Below are positions 45,601 through 60,600 of a stretch of DNA of 64,000 nucleotides, one piece after another. Made by a program: the position numbers and the translations under genes. Every line of letters begins with the position of its first letter. Position 1 is the first letter of the stretch. Source of the stretch: Mesocentrotus franciscanus (taxonomy: Eukaryota > Echinodermata > Echinoidea > Camarodonta > Strongylocentrotidae). Below the pieces are notes generated by a model. It did not search any database and was not told the origin of the DNA. It saw nothing but the letters and a program-made list of their open reading frames with translations. The stretch is taken from NCBI GenBank assembly GCA_037976565.1, contig CP137671.1, forward strand, positions 20,791,267 through 20,855,266, read 5' to 3'.

Positions 45601-48600
45601 ATTTTTGATAATTCATTATTGAAGGAAAAAATGTTATCTTAAGATCGTAATGGTGAAATCAAATAGTGGCATGAACGGCCTGCCATAGTTAAGTCCAACT
45701 TAAAGTCGATCTTAGTCTTTGTGAAACAATCCCCTGAATCGTGAAAGTCAAATTCCGCGCAATCAATGGCTTACTACTTCATGAAAAAAAACATGCTTTG
45801 TTCACTAGTGCGAAAGCTGGCGGAGCCTGTTTACTTTTTGATATATATATCCTTTTTAAGATATCGAATCTGATGGCTTTTTTCTCATGCTGTAGATATA
45901 TAGATTTTTCAGTACGGGGATGCATGGCAATTCACAAATGTTAAATGCGGCAAGGAAAGCCGTCGCTTCTCTTCAGAAAAGTTTCTGGTTTTACAGTGAA
46001 TATTTCTCTTCAAATCGTTGTAATTAAATTATTGTGTAAATCTCGTACAAGAGAAAGTTGAGGTTCTATTAAAGATGAAATACAATTAATGAGCTTTCTC
46101 AATTCTTTTTATTCCCATATGGAAGAATGTATTTAACATTGTCTAATTACAAAAAATGGGTTACACTCAAAGTGCTGTCACTAGGGGCTAGTAAAAATAT
46201 GATGATGATGAGAAATATTGTATGCCTTCTGACCAATTTCTGGTGTTTTACATTACTAAAGCATCATTCATGTACAGTATGACTATGAATGTAAATTGCT
46301 AAATTGTTTATTACTATTTTTAATGATGACGTAAGAACAATGTGCTTCACAACTCTGTATTGTATAAAACACAAAGTCACTGAATACACGTAGTACCTTT
46401 GTTGTGTGCAGTTGCCATTGATTTTCAATTGTTAAACAGAAAGAAAAAATGCGTTTACTGCTTCATATCTGAACAAGCCTTAATGGTGATCTTCAGCAAG
46501 ACGTAACATTCCCAAAGTTTCATTCTGCACAATTGTTGCAAAGTTATTACATAATCAACCATATCCACTCAAAGTATCCTCTTTACACCGAGGCTCGTAC
46601 ACACATGCACATGTATTCATAAAGGCAGACTGAAAGTTGATAGAGTCCACTGATTTTTTTTTTAGCACCACGTGTCGATCACTGTAATTCTGTAACAAAA
46701 TGAATGAATAAAATGAAAATGAACAAACAAAATTGATTTCTTTATGACACTATTTTGTTCGTTTATTTAGTTGCAGAAATACAATTTTTTTACGGGATGG
46801 AAGAGGTGTACCACCTGATGCTTCATATTAGGTTATGGACTCTGCTCTACTTAGTTAGGTTTCGAATGTAGGCTAAAGTTTAGTACGCCTTTGTCAATAT
46901 CGGCAATGCCAATGGATGACTACTTCTGAATATCATCTGTAAGTGATGAAAATGAATAGCATTGGATGAAATGTTTTTGAAGGATTGATTCTATGTTTGC
47001 AATACTTTTCCTTGAAATCCCTGTTTTTATTGTGTTGTATTTCTTTTTCTTATTGGCTATTTCATTTATCAACTTCATATATCTACCTTCCTTCAAATTT
47101 TATTTTCATGTTCCCTCTTCTTGGGCCAGATAATGGCCCATGCAAATTAGTATATTTTGACAATTTGGTTTCTCAGAAGTGATGTGAAAGGGTTGCTTGA
47201 AATTAGACATTTAGGATGCTAAGAGTTTTCAATGAGTTTTATAATTTTGTATACTCTCATCCTCCATTTCTATCTTCTCTGTTGTAACACTTGTAATGCA
47301 CTTTTTATAATACAGTTTGGTACTCGAATGAAATAGATCAATTTTTTCCCACGTGCATACTACATGGTCGTCAAAGTAAAGTACAGGGCCTTGTTGCATT
47401 TATCTTACCATCGATGTTAACTAACACGTAAACGTTGATATAATTGGCTGTTGAGTGATGTTGCCATGGTAGTTAAACCTGATGGCAAAGTTACCATCAG
47501 TGGCAAGTTTTATGCAATGGGGACCTGGGGGGTGTTTCACAAAGACTAAGATCGACTTTAAGTTTGACTTAAGTATAACCAGCCGTTCATGCCACTGTTT
47601 GCTCTTACCATTTACTGGCATTTGTCTTTCAAGGGACGTACAAATCGTGGTCTCAAATCTACAGAGTTTACATATTTTGATAGTTCATTATTGAAGGAAA
47701 AATATTATCTAAAGATTATAATTTAGAGACCAATGGGGATAGCAACCAATGGCATGAATGGCCCGCCATACTTAAGTCCAACTTAAAGTCAATCTTAGTC
47801 TTTGTGAAACACCCTCCTGGTCATGCAATTACATTGTGAATGAAACAATTGAGAAAGGTGTGAGGTTTTGTGGAATGATCAAAATGAAAAGAAATTGACT
47901 CAGTTTCATTGAAATGGAATGCACCGCTCACGAAAATGGATATATATGGGACTACTGTACACACTAATGTAGCAGGACAGTTTGGACCAAACTTTCCAGG
48001 TATTTCTCATCATAATTCGAATAAGAGGGAACTTGAAAGCAACACATTTCAGGTTAATGCAATCTACTGATAATAGATGATATTCTTCCAAATTGACTGA
48101 CAATGCACAAAGAATGAGATAGCTCACAAATTCACTTTTTATCTTTACCAGAACTGAGCCTTCTCTTTCATTAGATACAGTATATATACAGTGTATTTTG
48201 AGGATTATTTTTTATGCCTGATATAAATGCTCTGGGTGTTTCTTTTTTTCTTTTCTTTTTTTTTGCAAGGGGAGGGGGGAGGTAAGGCTAGTTAGATGGT
48301 TTTTGGCCCTTGTTTTTTTGAAGTACCACATTTCTTTTTTTGTTTTCCAAAGCTACCAAAAAATAAGTGTAATAACTTTGTATTTTTGTATCATTTTGAT
48401 TTTTTATTGTCTGCATAGATAGCTGAAGACATCTGTACGAACACCTATGAAGTGTTTCAATTTGAAATTTGTTTTGGTAATTAATATAATTACACTAAAA
48501 TGAAGATTTCTGTTTAAAAGATAGGTTCTGTAATAACTTTGATGATTGTGGCCTGACAACGCGACCAATGAGATATTGTGATGCATGACTAAATGTAGAG

Positions 48601-51600
48601 AAAGTCCTATCAGTTGTCAAGAAAATAAGAAATTCCTAGCTACTTGCAAATTAAGATGACTAAAAGCATAGTGCGCTCCAACATCCTTTATGTGAGCACA
48701 CGGATGAATACTCGGGCAAGTCCAAGGTAGTTGGTCATTTGAAGTCCTGTATGTTACCAAATGTTGTAGAGTTCTGAACATAAAATTACATCAAATGTAT
48801 CATTGTACTTCAAATTTGTTCTGATCTGTTAGTAGGGTTATTCAATATAAAATCAGAATCTGAAAATCTTTGATGTGTTTGGTTACGTACTTGGCCTGGA
48901 CAAAATAGCATGGACTTGCCTAATGGACTGATTTGCTAACATATTCAAGCTTTAAGCTGCTTTATAAAAAACAAAGGTTATGCTTGCCCCAGGCTTGCCT
49001 GACATAGCAACAAGTAATATACAGACTGGATTCCAAATATTGTAGTTCATTCATTAATAACTGGTAACTGGAATAACTGGCGCAGCTATGTTTTTGTTCC
49101 CCCACCTCTACACTTGCTCTACGCATTGCTTTCCCATTGCTTTCCCATCAACGTGGCCCCTTAGATAGTGGATGATGTCATGTGAGAGGACTTAATAGGT
49201 GGACCTTATGTAATTTTTTAATCCTCTTAATCTGTGCAGAAATAAAAAGCAAGGAGAGAAAAATCAGTACTAAAAAATTCAACAATAGCACTCATCTACA
49301 AACAGTCAGGCTTACATACACACTGAATGCAGATCTGTTAATCATGTCAAGGACCTCATAAAATAGTATTGTTGGTAAAAGGCCACTTCTTTTTTTCCTT
49401 TCTTTCTTACATATCTTATAGAATTGAATAGCAAATAAGAAAAAATGTAGATTGTATATTTTTAAATATTCAACTTTTTAACTAGTAGTGTCAATTGTTC
49501 AATATTCAATTTGTGTCCCTAAAGATGTCCCCTCACTATGGTCCAACAAGCCAGTCGCAAGGCACCAACTACGGTTCTCCTTCAGGCTACACGCCTCAGG
49601 GAGATGGTAGCGGTGGCAGCAACAGTGCTGGGGGACCACCCTCCCAATCCATGCAACACCAAGGACCACAATCACAATTGTGGAACCAACAGGTAATTGG
49701 GGGGTGATATAGTGATACTGATTAATAGCCTGTTCACCCTAATAAATTTATACGAAACTCGTACAAAGGAACATCGTATAAGAATAATGGTATAGCGAAA
49801 GGGGTGTACACACGTGGAAAAAAAGTATTGTATAAAGAACTATTATTGGAGAAATCAGAAATGTTTAGTGTTGGCTTACATGTAGGTTACAGCTGGCCCA
49901 AAATCAGTGTTCACTCACAAACTATAGCCCCACCCAATTATACAGTTGTTCATATATGATACAAAATTCATATGGTAAATGGACCCTGATATGATGTCAA
50001 GAGTACATTTGAAGTGATGCTCAAACATCCTTTTTGCTATAATATGAAATTTTGTTATACGATGTTCACACTAGAAAAAAAAAATAGTTACTATATATAT
50101 CGTATTGCTATACGGTTCTTGTAGAGCTGCATTGTACATTGTATACAATGAATAATGGTTGTCTGAACAGAGGGTATTTAGGCTTCAGGACCGGTATTCT
50201 ATTCAATACTTAGGTTTGAAATATAAGTATTTTACTTAGTCTTCGGCTTAGATAAAATATTTAGCCAATTTTGGTATTCTGACTTGGCTAAGTATTTTAC
50301 CCTAAATTTAAGACAGCTCCCTACCAGACTTCAGCCAATTATTTGGAGGCCTTGATTGGCAGGCATATGGTTTTCTAACGCAGTATCATAACTTGCGCAC
50401 AGTTATATTAGCGCGCTTTTATTTCGACCCATTAATTGCGCATTACTTTTGATTGACCGTGTGATGTCACAATGCTTATCAGTAAGTATTTCACTTAGAT
50501 TTTGTCTTACGTATGTAAAAGTCTAAAAGGCGATTTGAATACGAGATAAGTAAAGTTCTTAGCTTAGTAATTTACTTAGTAAATTTCTTACTTATTCTAC
50601 ATTGTAAGTATCGAATTGAATACCGGCCCTGGCAATTGCTTAGGACAAGAAGCAAAATTCTGATAACCTTGGCTTAAAAGGAAAGTCCACCCTGATATTT
50701 GGTTGGTTTTAATAAAAGCAGGAAAAACGGGAGTAACAGATCGGTGAAAGTTTGAGTAAATTTCGATAGAAAATAGGAAAGTTACAAAATTTTGAAGTTA
50801 TAGTATAAAATTAAACAAAAATTAGCGACGCAGTGGTGTATGTTGCAAGGTCTTCTTCAATATGCCTTATACAGAAAATTTCACAGATTTCCATGTACTT
50901 AGTTGCTGATGAAGGAATTGCTTTCATACAGGGGTTAGGTAGAAATATAGGTGCGATTGTTATATCTAGGGGGCATGTATGATTAAATCATTTCTTTTGA
51001 GAAAAGAACAGATTTTTTTTAGGCGCGATAGCTCAGTTGGTAGAGCAGTGGTCTCGTAATCCAGCCACCGTGGTTCAATACCAAGTCGATGCACTAGTGC
51101 CCTTTGGTAAGGCATTAATCCTCATTACCAGGTCCCTTGAAGAGGACCTAAAGCCATCGGTCCTCTGGTTGCTTACTACCAATCATTAATGCTTTCTTAG
51201 CAGTCAGGTAAAATAACCACCACAACAAATGGAAGAGGAGCTCCAAAGGCAAAAAGACGTCAATTTGTGTCTGATTGATTAAAACTTGAGAAATTCAGAA
51301 CTTCCTTATTTTTATTGGATTTTCTTTAACTTTCAATGATCTGTTTCTCTAATTTTTCTGCTTCTACTGCAACCATCTTAAGACCAGGTTGGACTTCACC
51401 TTTAAGTTTGCGTTAGAAAAATGTCTGGTTAAATGTTTTGTGTGGAAATAAGATGGTTATGGTTTGATCTTGCCAGATGTGATTTGCCATCAAATATCTG
51501 AAATTTTAAATGTAGTTTTGAAGGGGATGGAGATTATACATGTACTATACATGTATGTATTAATCCCCTTGATTAAAATGTCCTCTACCGAGTATGAAAT

Positions 51601-54600
51601 GGCAATATGGCATACGCATTATGTAATTAAATTATGAAAAGAGTGTAAAATATACACTGTAGTTTGTTACGGTTATTAAATATTACAAGAGACAAATACA
51701 TTTATGTATTTTCTCATTAACTGAGCATTCTAACATGCCCATTTTTAATATTCGTCAAGGCATTTTCTTTTCTCTTCATTTGTAGGATATTGTTTTTAGA
51801 TGGTATTTTCTTAAATTCTTAAGTTTCATGATTTTCATCTTGTGTAAGCTTTTGGTTGTACTCTCAATTTCTCTCTGTGTTAGACACCATGTTTCATTGA
51901 AGAGTTATGTCTTCTTTAAAAAAAAAATTAATCATGAGACGTTATATGCATTCTGAAGTCCTGAATTCATTTCCGACCAGAAAAAACAAATTTGTACTTT
52001 AATTTTAGAATACAATGTACACCTGATTTTGTGATTGTGTAGTTTTTTCAATTCATGTAATGCTTTGCATGGTACATGTACCACACAAATGCATTGACTT
52101 TGAATTTAATAATAATATGGTCTTGAAAAGTGATTTGTGAAATGTATACAACTGTTTACAACATATACAGCCTGTACATGTACAGGACTGCCTTAACAAA
52201 TCTTTGTGTGTTGTAGTGGTACAGGTATACATGTATGGACAGTGAGTAAAGATTTGAAATGGCTCGCATCATATTTGATGCTGTAGAACATATCTCATAA
52301 GTGTTTATGGTTGGAATTATGATTAGCCAGTGGATTACTTGCTTTTGAATGCAAGCTGCATCATGTGCAAACAAATTGTTAAAAATACAGTTGCTGTAAA
52401 TTGTGTTTGGCCAAGAGATGCAGTAGCACAATACATTGTCAAACATGTATTGTAGATTCACTCATTCAGTTGGTTACTGTTAGTAGTTACTGTGCTACAG
52501 TCAGTCAATTGCTTAAAACAAAATATATGAATAATATTTTGATCAACTAGAGATGTGCAAGAAATTGTTTGCTACATTTCTAAAAGCTGTAGAACTAGTG
52601 CCTTGTTTGACATTTTACTTCCATTTTGTTCTATTAGCAGCAGCAGCAGAACATGGTTCACTCTCCCCATCCACAGCAACCACAACCACAACAACCGTCG
52701 CCACACTCCGTGCCGCAGTCACAACCAAGTAACCAACCCAGTCAGCCACCACTTTCACAGTCCGGTCCTGTGGAGACCCAACCAACACCACCTGCGCAAC
52801 AGCAGCAACAACAGCAGCAGCAGGAGCAACGACAACAACAACAGCAGCAGCAGGAGCAACGACAACAACAGCAGCAGCAGCAGGAGCAACGACAACAGCA
52901 GCAGCAGCAGGAGCAACGTCAACAACAGCAGCAGCACCAAACCTCACAACCTCAACAAAACCAACAACAACCCCCTTCTTCTCAGCAACAACAGCAACCG
53001 CGGAACTTCCCGAGTAGTAGAAGTAGTAGCAACCAACAAGCTGCCTCGTCACAGAATTCATCATCTTCATCATCGTCCAATAAGGCAGCATCACAAGATG
53101 GGGCAATTAACAGACCACCAAGCCTACCAGTAAGTTGCAGATAAATTTTTTTGATTTCTTGTGCAGTAACTTTAAATTAAAAAGATGATGCATTCCTTCT
53201 TTTTTTTTGAAGAGAATTATAATGCTGAAGTTAAATTATGAAAATTAGCTAAAGAAAATTTAAGAAATGTTAACTCTACTCTTTTTCTGTTCCAGGGAAA
53301 ATACTTTTATAAGATGGTCAAGAATAGGAAAGCTTGCACAGAAAATCATCTGTATTTTGACATAACAGATGGGGGGCTTACATGTAGGAGCAAAATCTAA
53401 CTTAAAAATCATGTAGTATTCAACTATAGAGGAGTACTATCACTTCGAGCAAGGATTAAAGTGATAGACAGTCTAAAGGGCGATGTCCAGTACATGTATG
53501 TGTGATGTCCAGTATGTGTGAGATTTGAGATGGCATGAATGTACGCACTCTAAATTTATGCAGGACAATTAACTCTTACAGCATATGATAATTGTCACTT
53601 CCACCCTCTCTTGCAAAATGGGGTACAAACATATATGTCCATGCACTTACTCACTACACTGTACACTAGCCAATAAGCAGTGACTGTACAATACATATGG
53701 GAAATCCATGACTAATACCCATATCTCAAGCACTCCCAGAATTTAAAAAAAAAAATACATTCCAGGACTTGTATATATTTGTATACATAATCCCATCTTT
53801 TTGTAACAACATTTTCAATGACCGGGCAGTTTTGCTGAATCATTTGAAACATTAGTTGTTAAGAAGAGAAGATAAGGAAAGATAGTACAGTGTGTGATAA
53901 TCTATAATATCATACTTCCTCCTGGGCATTTGTAGTACATGTAGCTATACAGATTTTAACCAGACGTTTCCACCTGTACTTTACAGTAACTTTGCAAATA
54001 GTGATTCATACTACATACTACTCATCAGTTTTCAATATTTGTCAATATTGCAAGTGCTTGACTGTCCCACGTGGCTTGCTTTCCACGAAACAGGGTTGAA
54101 TGGAAAAGTTGAATGAAACTGACAGGTGGTCATTAAATAGCAATGCCATGGCCTATTAATTAATCACCCAGTGATAATGTGAGAGCCCTTACTGGCAGGG
54201 CTAGCATGATAATCAATGTTTACATTCCGCCCACTCATGATATGATCAAACGGCCTGGAAATCCATGCTACTTGAGTCATGTCATTGACCTTCTCTGCTG
54301 GCTTCTTATTGCTAAGTCAATCCCCAGAGCCAATGTGTCTCCGTAATATCCTATGTCAATCGGGCTGGAAGACATGCTCCTGTGACGTCAATCCACTTGA
54401 TCACATGATAGATAATGTCATTGAATCAAAATCTCATTTACATATGTGGCACACTTCATGGGGTATGAGTCACCTGGCTAGGGGAAGCCCCTGTTTTCTT
54501 GCTGTGCTATTTATAGGACACCTGCTGAGTCAATCTGCCATGCTCAAATGGTTTTAATGACCCCTGGTGCATGTTTTGTGTCTTGAAATTGATTTTCTCT

Positions 54601-57600
54601 CTTGTTGCATTCACCTCCCCTTTTTCAACGAGACACCTTGGCTTGTTGAAATGGAAGACCTTTTGTATGGTAATGAATGAGGATTACTTTTCTTGGGAGA
54701 TGGATACAATGTCTTCTCTTCTTAAGAGTGTGTCACATATTGAGATGTAATTGACCTTGTAAATCATTTTGTTTGCATTGATACCATGCAAGCCTTGGCA
54801 GACAAAGCACTCCCTCTGCCCTTGATATTGATTTTTCATTGTGAGTGCACATGTACATGGATGTATACTTGAGCTTTTAAGTCAACCACATCATCTTTGT
54901 GTTTTACATTGCTTGCTTGCTGTCAATGATCATTCTCCATTCTATTTACATGAAGCTTAAATTTGTTCTAAGATGAGGTACATGTATGTAAAGTGTAATT
55001 TAAAAGCAAAACACATACATGTACATGTACCAATTCTCATCAACGATAGAATTCTAGAATTTCCATTCTCAGTGAATTCATTCATGTGTATTAGTGAAGT
55101 CCTGTTGGGAGAGCTACTGTCACCCCCATCTCTTGTGTACTTAAATGCAAAATGTGTAGAGTTTACCTTTTCTCAATTCTAATGATATAAAGAGCCTTTT
55201 ATTTATTTATTAATTTATTTTTCCTCATCTGACAAACCGATTTCTACATGTGGGTATGTTTTGCTTTCAATATAGAGAATTTTATCCGAGTGTTTTATGG
55301 ACATGTTTGCATTTGCAAGATTCAAAATAAAATGTATTTTATTTAACCATCACAAAAACAAATATACAAACAACAATATATAGTATGGAATATGGAAAGG
55401 ACCAGTAGAAAAGCAAATGCTCGTAGGGATGGCCCTTAGAGAGGCAACAAAAATTAACAAATACCAAGTAATTACGATTGCAAAATTTGTACATCGTGTA
55501 CACGACCTTACATGAGCACACATGCCAGGCAGAAACTATGGAGGTTCTGGTGAGCATGGACCTTGAAATGTCCAAATATAAATGGGGGCTTGATGATCAC
55601 AGATTGCCTTTATATTGATTTCTGGACCCCCATAAATAGAAAAGTTGTTATGGAGCCCATGCCTAATGTACTTTTATGTTATAATATCAACTTGCTTGAA
55701 TGTTTACATAAGGAATTGAAAGAAAAAACATTTTGGTCTAAAATCCTTCTTTATAAAAAAAAAAACACACAATTTGTACATCTCATACAATTATTGCTTC
55801 AGTGTAGATTATCCAGGCCTGAGATTATCCAAAGAATATTTAGTGTTTGTAAGTTATGCTTCCTTTTAATAGAAGAAATTGCTTTCATTTTTGAAAATGT
55901 ATGATCAAAGAAGAAATTCTATCCTAATTGCAGACATGAACGTTGTATAGGCCTGCATGTACACATGCATGTAGGCTACATGCATGCCTACATGTACTGT
56001 ATGCTTGGGAAAGAATGATGCACGGTACGCACACAACGCTTGCCATTGATATGTACTTCCTTATAAAGATACGTGTAGGTCTTACATAAACATGAAGAAT
56101 TAATTCTACACGATATCTATCTTCCTTTTCACTGTATACTTGCACAAGTGCATATTTCAATTCTCGTCCAGTGTTTTTCTTTTCTTTTCCTAGAAAGCAA
56201 CCCTAGAGTATTTGTGAAAATCGTAACAGCAATTGAATGTAAAAAGAAATTTAGTTCCAAATATTACAAAATCAAGTACTTTCACCAAATAAAATATTAC
56301 AGTACAAACTAGATGACAATTAAAATATGGTTAAGATGGAAATTGATGCAAAAAAATATGTAAATGTAGAAAAGAAAATTGTGTAGGCCTACATGTACAT
56401 GTACATGAAGGACGTGACTACATGATGGATATGCATATGTATAGTTTGCATTATAGAAATACATGTACTTCTACTACTTACATGTACATGTACTGTACAT
56501 ACGGTCTACATGCAGAATGAGGCAGTGTAGAATATTGTAAAAGTAACAAATTAAAAAATGGAAACTGTTTTACAGTTATCAGGGCTCCGTCTTATAAACA
56601 TTTGCGATTCATCGCAACTTATTTTTGATTGATATCAAATCACACCTATGTACATAAGAGATAGGAGGCTGCAAACTTGCGATTGATTAGAGGACTTGGA
56701 TCGATTTTGATCAATCACAACTCTTTATAAGAGGGGACCCTGAACACAAAAATTGATTTTTACAACATCTGGGAGAGATACGAACAAAACATTATTTATA
56801 AGTGTGAATTATATTGGCAAAGAAAATGTTCTCATTGGAGATTTAATCAGGAAATAAATGCAAGTGTATTTGTGTAATTATATGTACATGTACGTGACAT
56901 GAAATATTGAAATAAGCAATGATTTCTGATCAGTGATCATATGTTAGATTTTTAGATTTTTAGAGGAGTAGATTTCACACTTTGATGCATATTTGGTATA
57001 GGATACTAATTTATGAACCAGTCAAGGCTACAGTCAATCAAAGCAGTTTTTAAAATATCAAACTGAATATGAAAAAAAAAACCCATTGATATAGAAAAGA
57101 CAAGGTGGAAATGTGGGGCACTGCTGCTCATGTCACCATTTCATTAAAAAATAATGATAATCAAAATGGCTAATTAATGGACATTCCTGCATAGATTTAC
57201 ATGTAATATGTAGATGCTACTTGCATATCACCTGCAAGTGCCTTTTCCAGTCTTACATTGTGTGACAGTACCTCAAAACATTGTCCTCGTGTTCAACCTT
57301 GTCAGTCTTCATCGAGTTATTTCTATCAAGTTCATTTCATTTTCTGAATGAAGCATGGCCTGTCCTTGGCAGTTGTATTGATTTATTTCCAGCCAGTAAA
57401 AAGACACCCCACTTAATTACTGTGTGGTACAAAAGGCCACATGGAGGCATGTACACTGCATTCCAAAGTCGGCTTTGTCAGCCAGCTATCAATGTTTGCA
57501 CTTTCATTTAAGGTCACCTATTATTAGCTCAGTAATCCCCACGGTCACATGACCAAGGCCATTGACCTGTCATTTGAGCCATGTGGTCACATGTCATAAC

Positions 57601-60600
57601 AAAAGCCTCTCTACATGGAGGCAGGCAGGTAGGTAGGCAGCAGCAGGAAGGTAAATCTCTGTGTACTTAATATTGTGATGGCTCCTCCATTCATAGCCCT
57701 CTTCTAGCTGCTGCACCAGCCAGCCCACACAATAAAAGTGTCTTTTCAAAGCAGCAGCTCAGAAGTGAGGCAGGATCTTGCTTTCTGTTTTGATAGTGGT
57801 TGTTTTTTTCTTTTCTTCTTCTGTTCATCATCTTCTCTTTACCTAGGCGGCTGACAAGTTCTAATTAATCTCACTGTGATAGTTTAGCATGAAAAAGAGG
57901 CACAAAGATCATCGTCAGAGTCATCATTTAATTCAAGTAAATTACACTTGAATGTGAACATCAATTCAAGTTCATCTTAAAATGATTTACTAGTATTACA
58001 AAATTTCCTAAACCACCATAGATTGTGTATGCTTCGGCTTACAACTGCTACCATGTGCAAGTACCCTGAAGAGCTTAGAGCCGGTAATCACTACGGCAGA
58101 AAGAAATATAGAAAGCAGAGGAAGTCATACTCATATATTTGATTGGCTTCTCATTACAAGTAAATCACCAAATTGGCAGTCATTAGCCTCTCTGTGGCGG
58201 TCGTTAGTCCGCTTTTACCAGATGATGATTATATTGTACATTTGCATCTCTTAAAGATTTAGAAAGCTTCATGTATACAGCCATGTCCAAAGAGAAAAAC
58301 ATGGATTGATCGGAGTGATTTTGAAAATGTAGACCTATGAAGTTTTGGAATCTGTTTGGTTTGTGGCAACAATTACAATACAACGGTCCTCTGTTATGAT
58401 TTACGTCTTACCTATACATGATAGTCAATATTATGTAACTGCACATGGGACAATGATTCTTTTAAATCTATTTACGTTGCAGAACATATTTAAAACAAAG
58501 AACATTTGCCGTAGATTTTGCATAAACCTTTGACCAAAAACAAATATTTAAAAAATTGGACCCCGCCAAACCTAAATTGCTTCACGTTCAAACTGGAACC
58601 TTCCCCCTTTCTTCCATACGCATAGAAACAAGAACTCTTCATGTGCATGTAGATACATGTGTTACAAATAGAAAGGATATTCAAAGAATTTAAATTAATA
58701 GAACTACAACCAACATTGCAAGTTGTAGTGATAATGCTTTGATACAGACCAGACCCATTGCACAGTAAGGAGTGGCCAAAGCAAGGCAGCATGTAGTTTG
58801 TACACACTCTTCTCCATTGTTCACAATACTGCAGTGTACAACAGAGTGTGTGCTACATGTTGTTATACATGTACGTGTACTAGTTCCTACACAGTCATAT
58901 TCCTTTGCAGAAGAATATATACCCCTATCCCATCTATTCAATCTATTTTGGACACTTCTCCATAAACAAAAGAAATACATTGGAACCCATTCATGATCTC
59001 TACCAAAGTTTTCAAAATTGGACCTTCAGGAACCCATTTGATAGCCTCAAGTAGACATGTGATGTTGAGATGGTCCCTGAAATGGTCTAGAATATAGGGA
59101 AAATTTTAGCTAATTAAAAAGTTAATCATCAATTTGCCCATAACTTGATACCACATGGCTTTGGTAGAAATGTTCTTTTCTGGAAAGTATTAATCAGATC
59201 ATAATTTGATTGTTATCTAATGATTGCCAAGTGAAGTGTTAAATTTTGCACATTTTACCAGAAGACATTGCTCAATCACCAAGGAGAAAACTATGGATTT
59301 TCATTCATAAATTTCCCCATATCCTGTCTAAAGATCATTATCAACAATACTCATGATAATTTGGATGCCACCCACAAGTCAGTTTCGTTGGAGGTGCCAA
59401 ACTTTTTTTCAGGAGAAATCCCTGAAGGAACTCCACTGCATGGACTCTGCATGGTGGAAAATGACATTAGGGATCACCTCAGAAAATCGATAGTGCCTGT
59501 GCGTGGGAGACAAAGTTTGGGGGAAAGAAAAACGTAGTCGGTTGGTTGCGCTTGCAGAGTTAAATGGCCGAAAATGAGTTGAATGTTGCAAGTTTCTATT
59601 TTCTGCTCTTGGCTTGGTTAAATTGCGAGGGATAGGGTAGAGAGAAATGTTGATATCTCTCTTTGTTGCCATTTGATCCATGCTATTTCTGACCTCCTGG
59701 AAGTGTGTCATGCATGGGGAAGCACGAGAGGTCAAAGGGATCACATGCAATTTATCAGAAAAGTTTTCTCTCTTTCATCAACTTTTTGTTGATGTTTCAT
59801 TGTTGTGATACTCATGATAATCTTTCTTTGAATCATGTATGTACTACATATGGTACTAGAATGATTTTTATTTTTTTATTGTCTGTCTCTCTTCGTCATT
59901 CAGTTAGAGGAATTGTATGTGCAGTGTAGGGATATTCTCTGCTTTCGTGCATGTATATTTCCTACGTGTGTTATTTGCCAAGAGTGTAGCATGCACACAC
60001 AGCACTAGCGCCTGTATTCTCCTATGGGGCCCCTTCAGACTGGAACTACTTTTGCATGCAAATGAGTTGTGGCCTCATAAATAAGCCATTACTCATTCTA
60101 CATGCACTGCCTGTGCACACATGCACACTTCGCTAAATAATACTGCCTGCTTTTCAAGGGAGAAAGAGAGTGTGTGTGTTGTGTGTGTCTGCTGTATGAA
60201 GTGAGTGCAGTACGTGCTAAATCTATAGTCGTCCGCTCTGTGCTGTGTGCTTGGCTGCTTCGCTTGCATGCAGCCTGTAGCTAGCATTGTACTGCTCTAG
60301 CTGTGCACAAGGGTTAGGCTCTGTGAATCCACTGATGCATAATGGTATGGAGCCTGAATGATAACAAGGCTGTGTGTTTTTTATTCAAACCCAAAGACCT
60401 CTAGGAGAGACATTGCCAATTTGCTGCCTGTTTATCTCAATAAAAACCCCCAACATGATAATGGTGGATTTATTTTACAAGTGTAAATACACTGTCAAAA
60501 TACTTGTGACTGAACTTTGTATTTTATCTCCACGTAAACAATCAAACTCGGTGTAGAGGTTTGACAAGAGAAAAGTTAATCATTAATTGTCAAATTGGCC

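Noticed and set aside
51022..51098. Functional tRNA-Thr gene
   Set aside because: The B box is degenerate, no 3' acceptor strand is found, and a SINE body follows.
52615..53133. Alternative-frame ORFs across ARID1 exon 4 (Ser/Asn-rich plus strand, Val/Ala-rich minus strand)
   Set aside because: They are shadows of CAG/CAA repeats; only the Gln frame joins in phase and continues into the DLSGSLDDLP motif.
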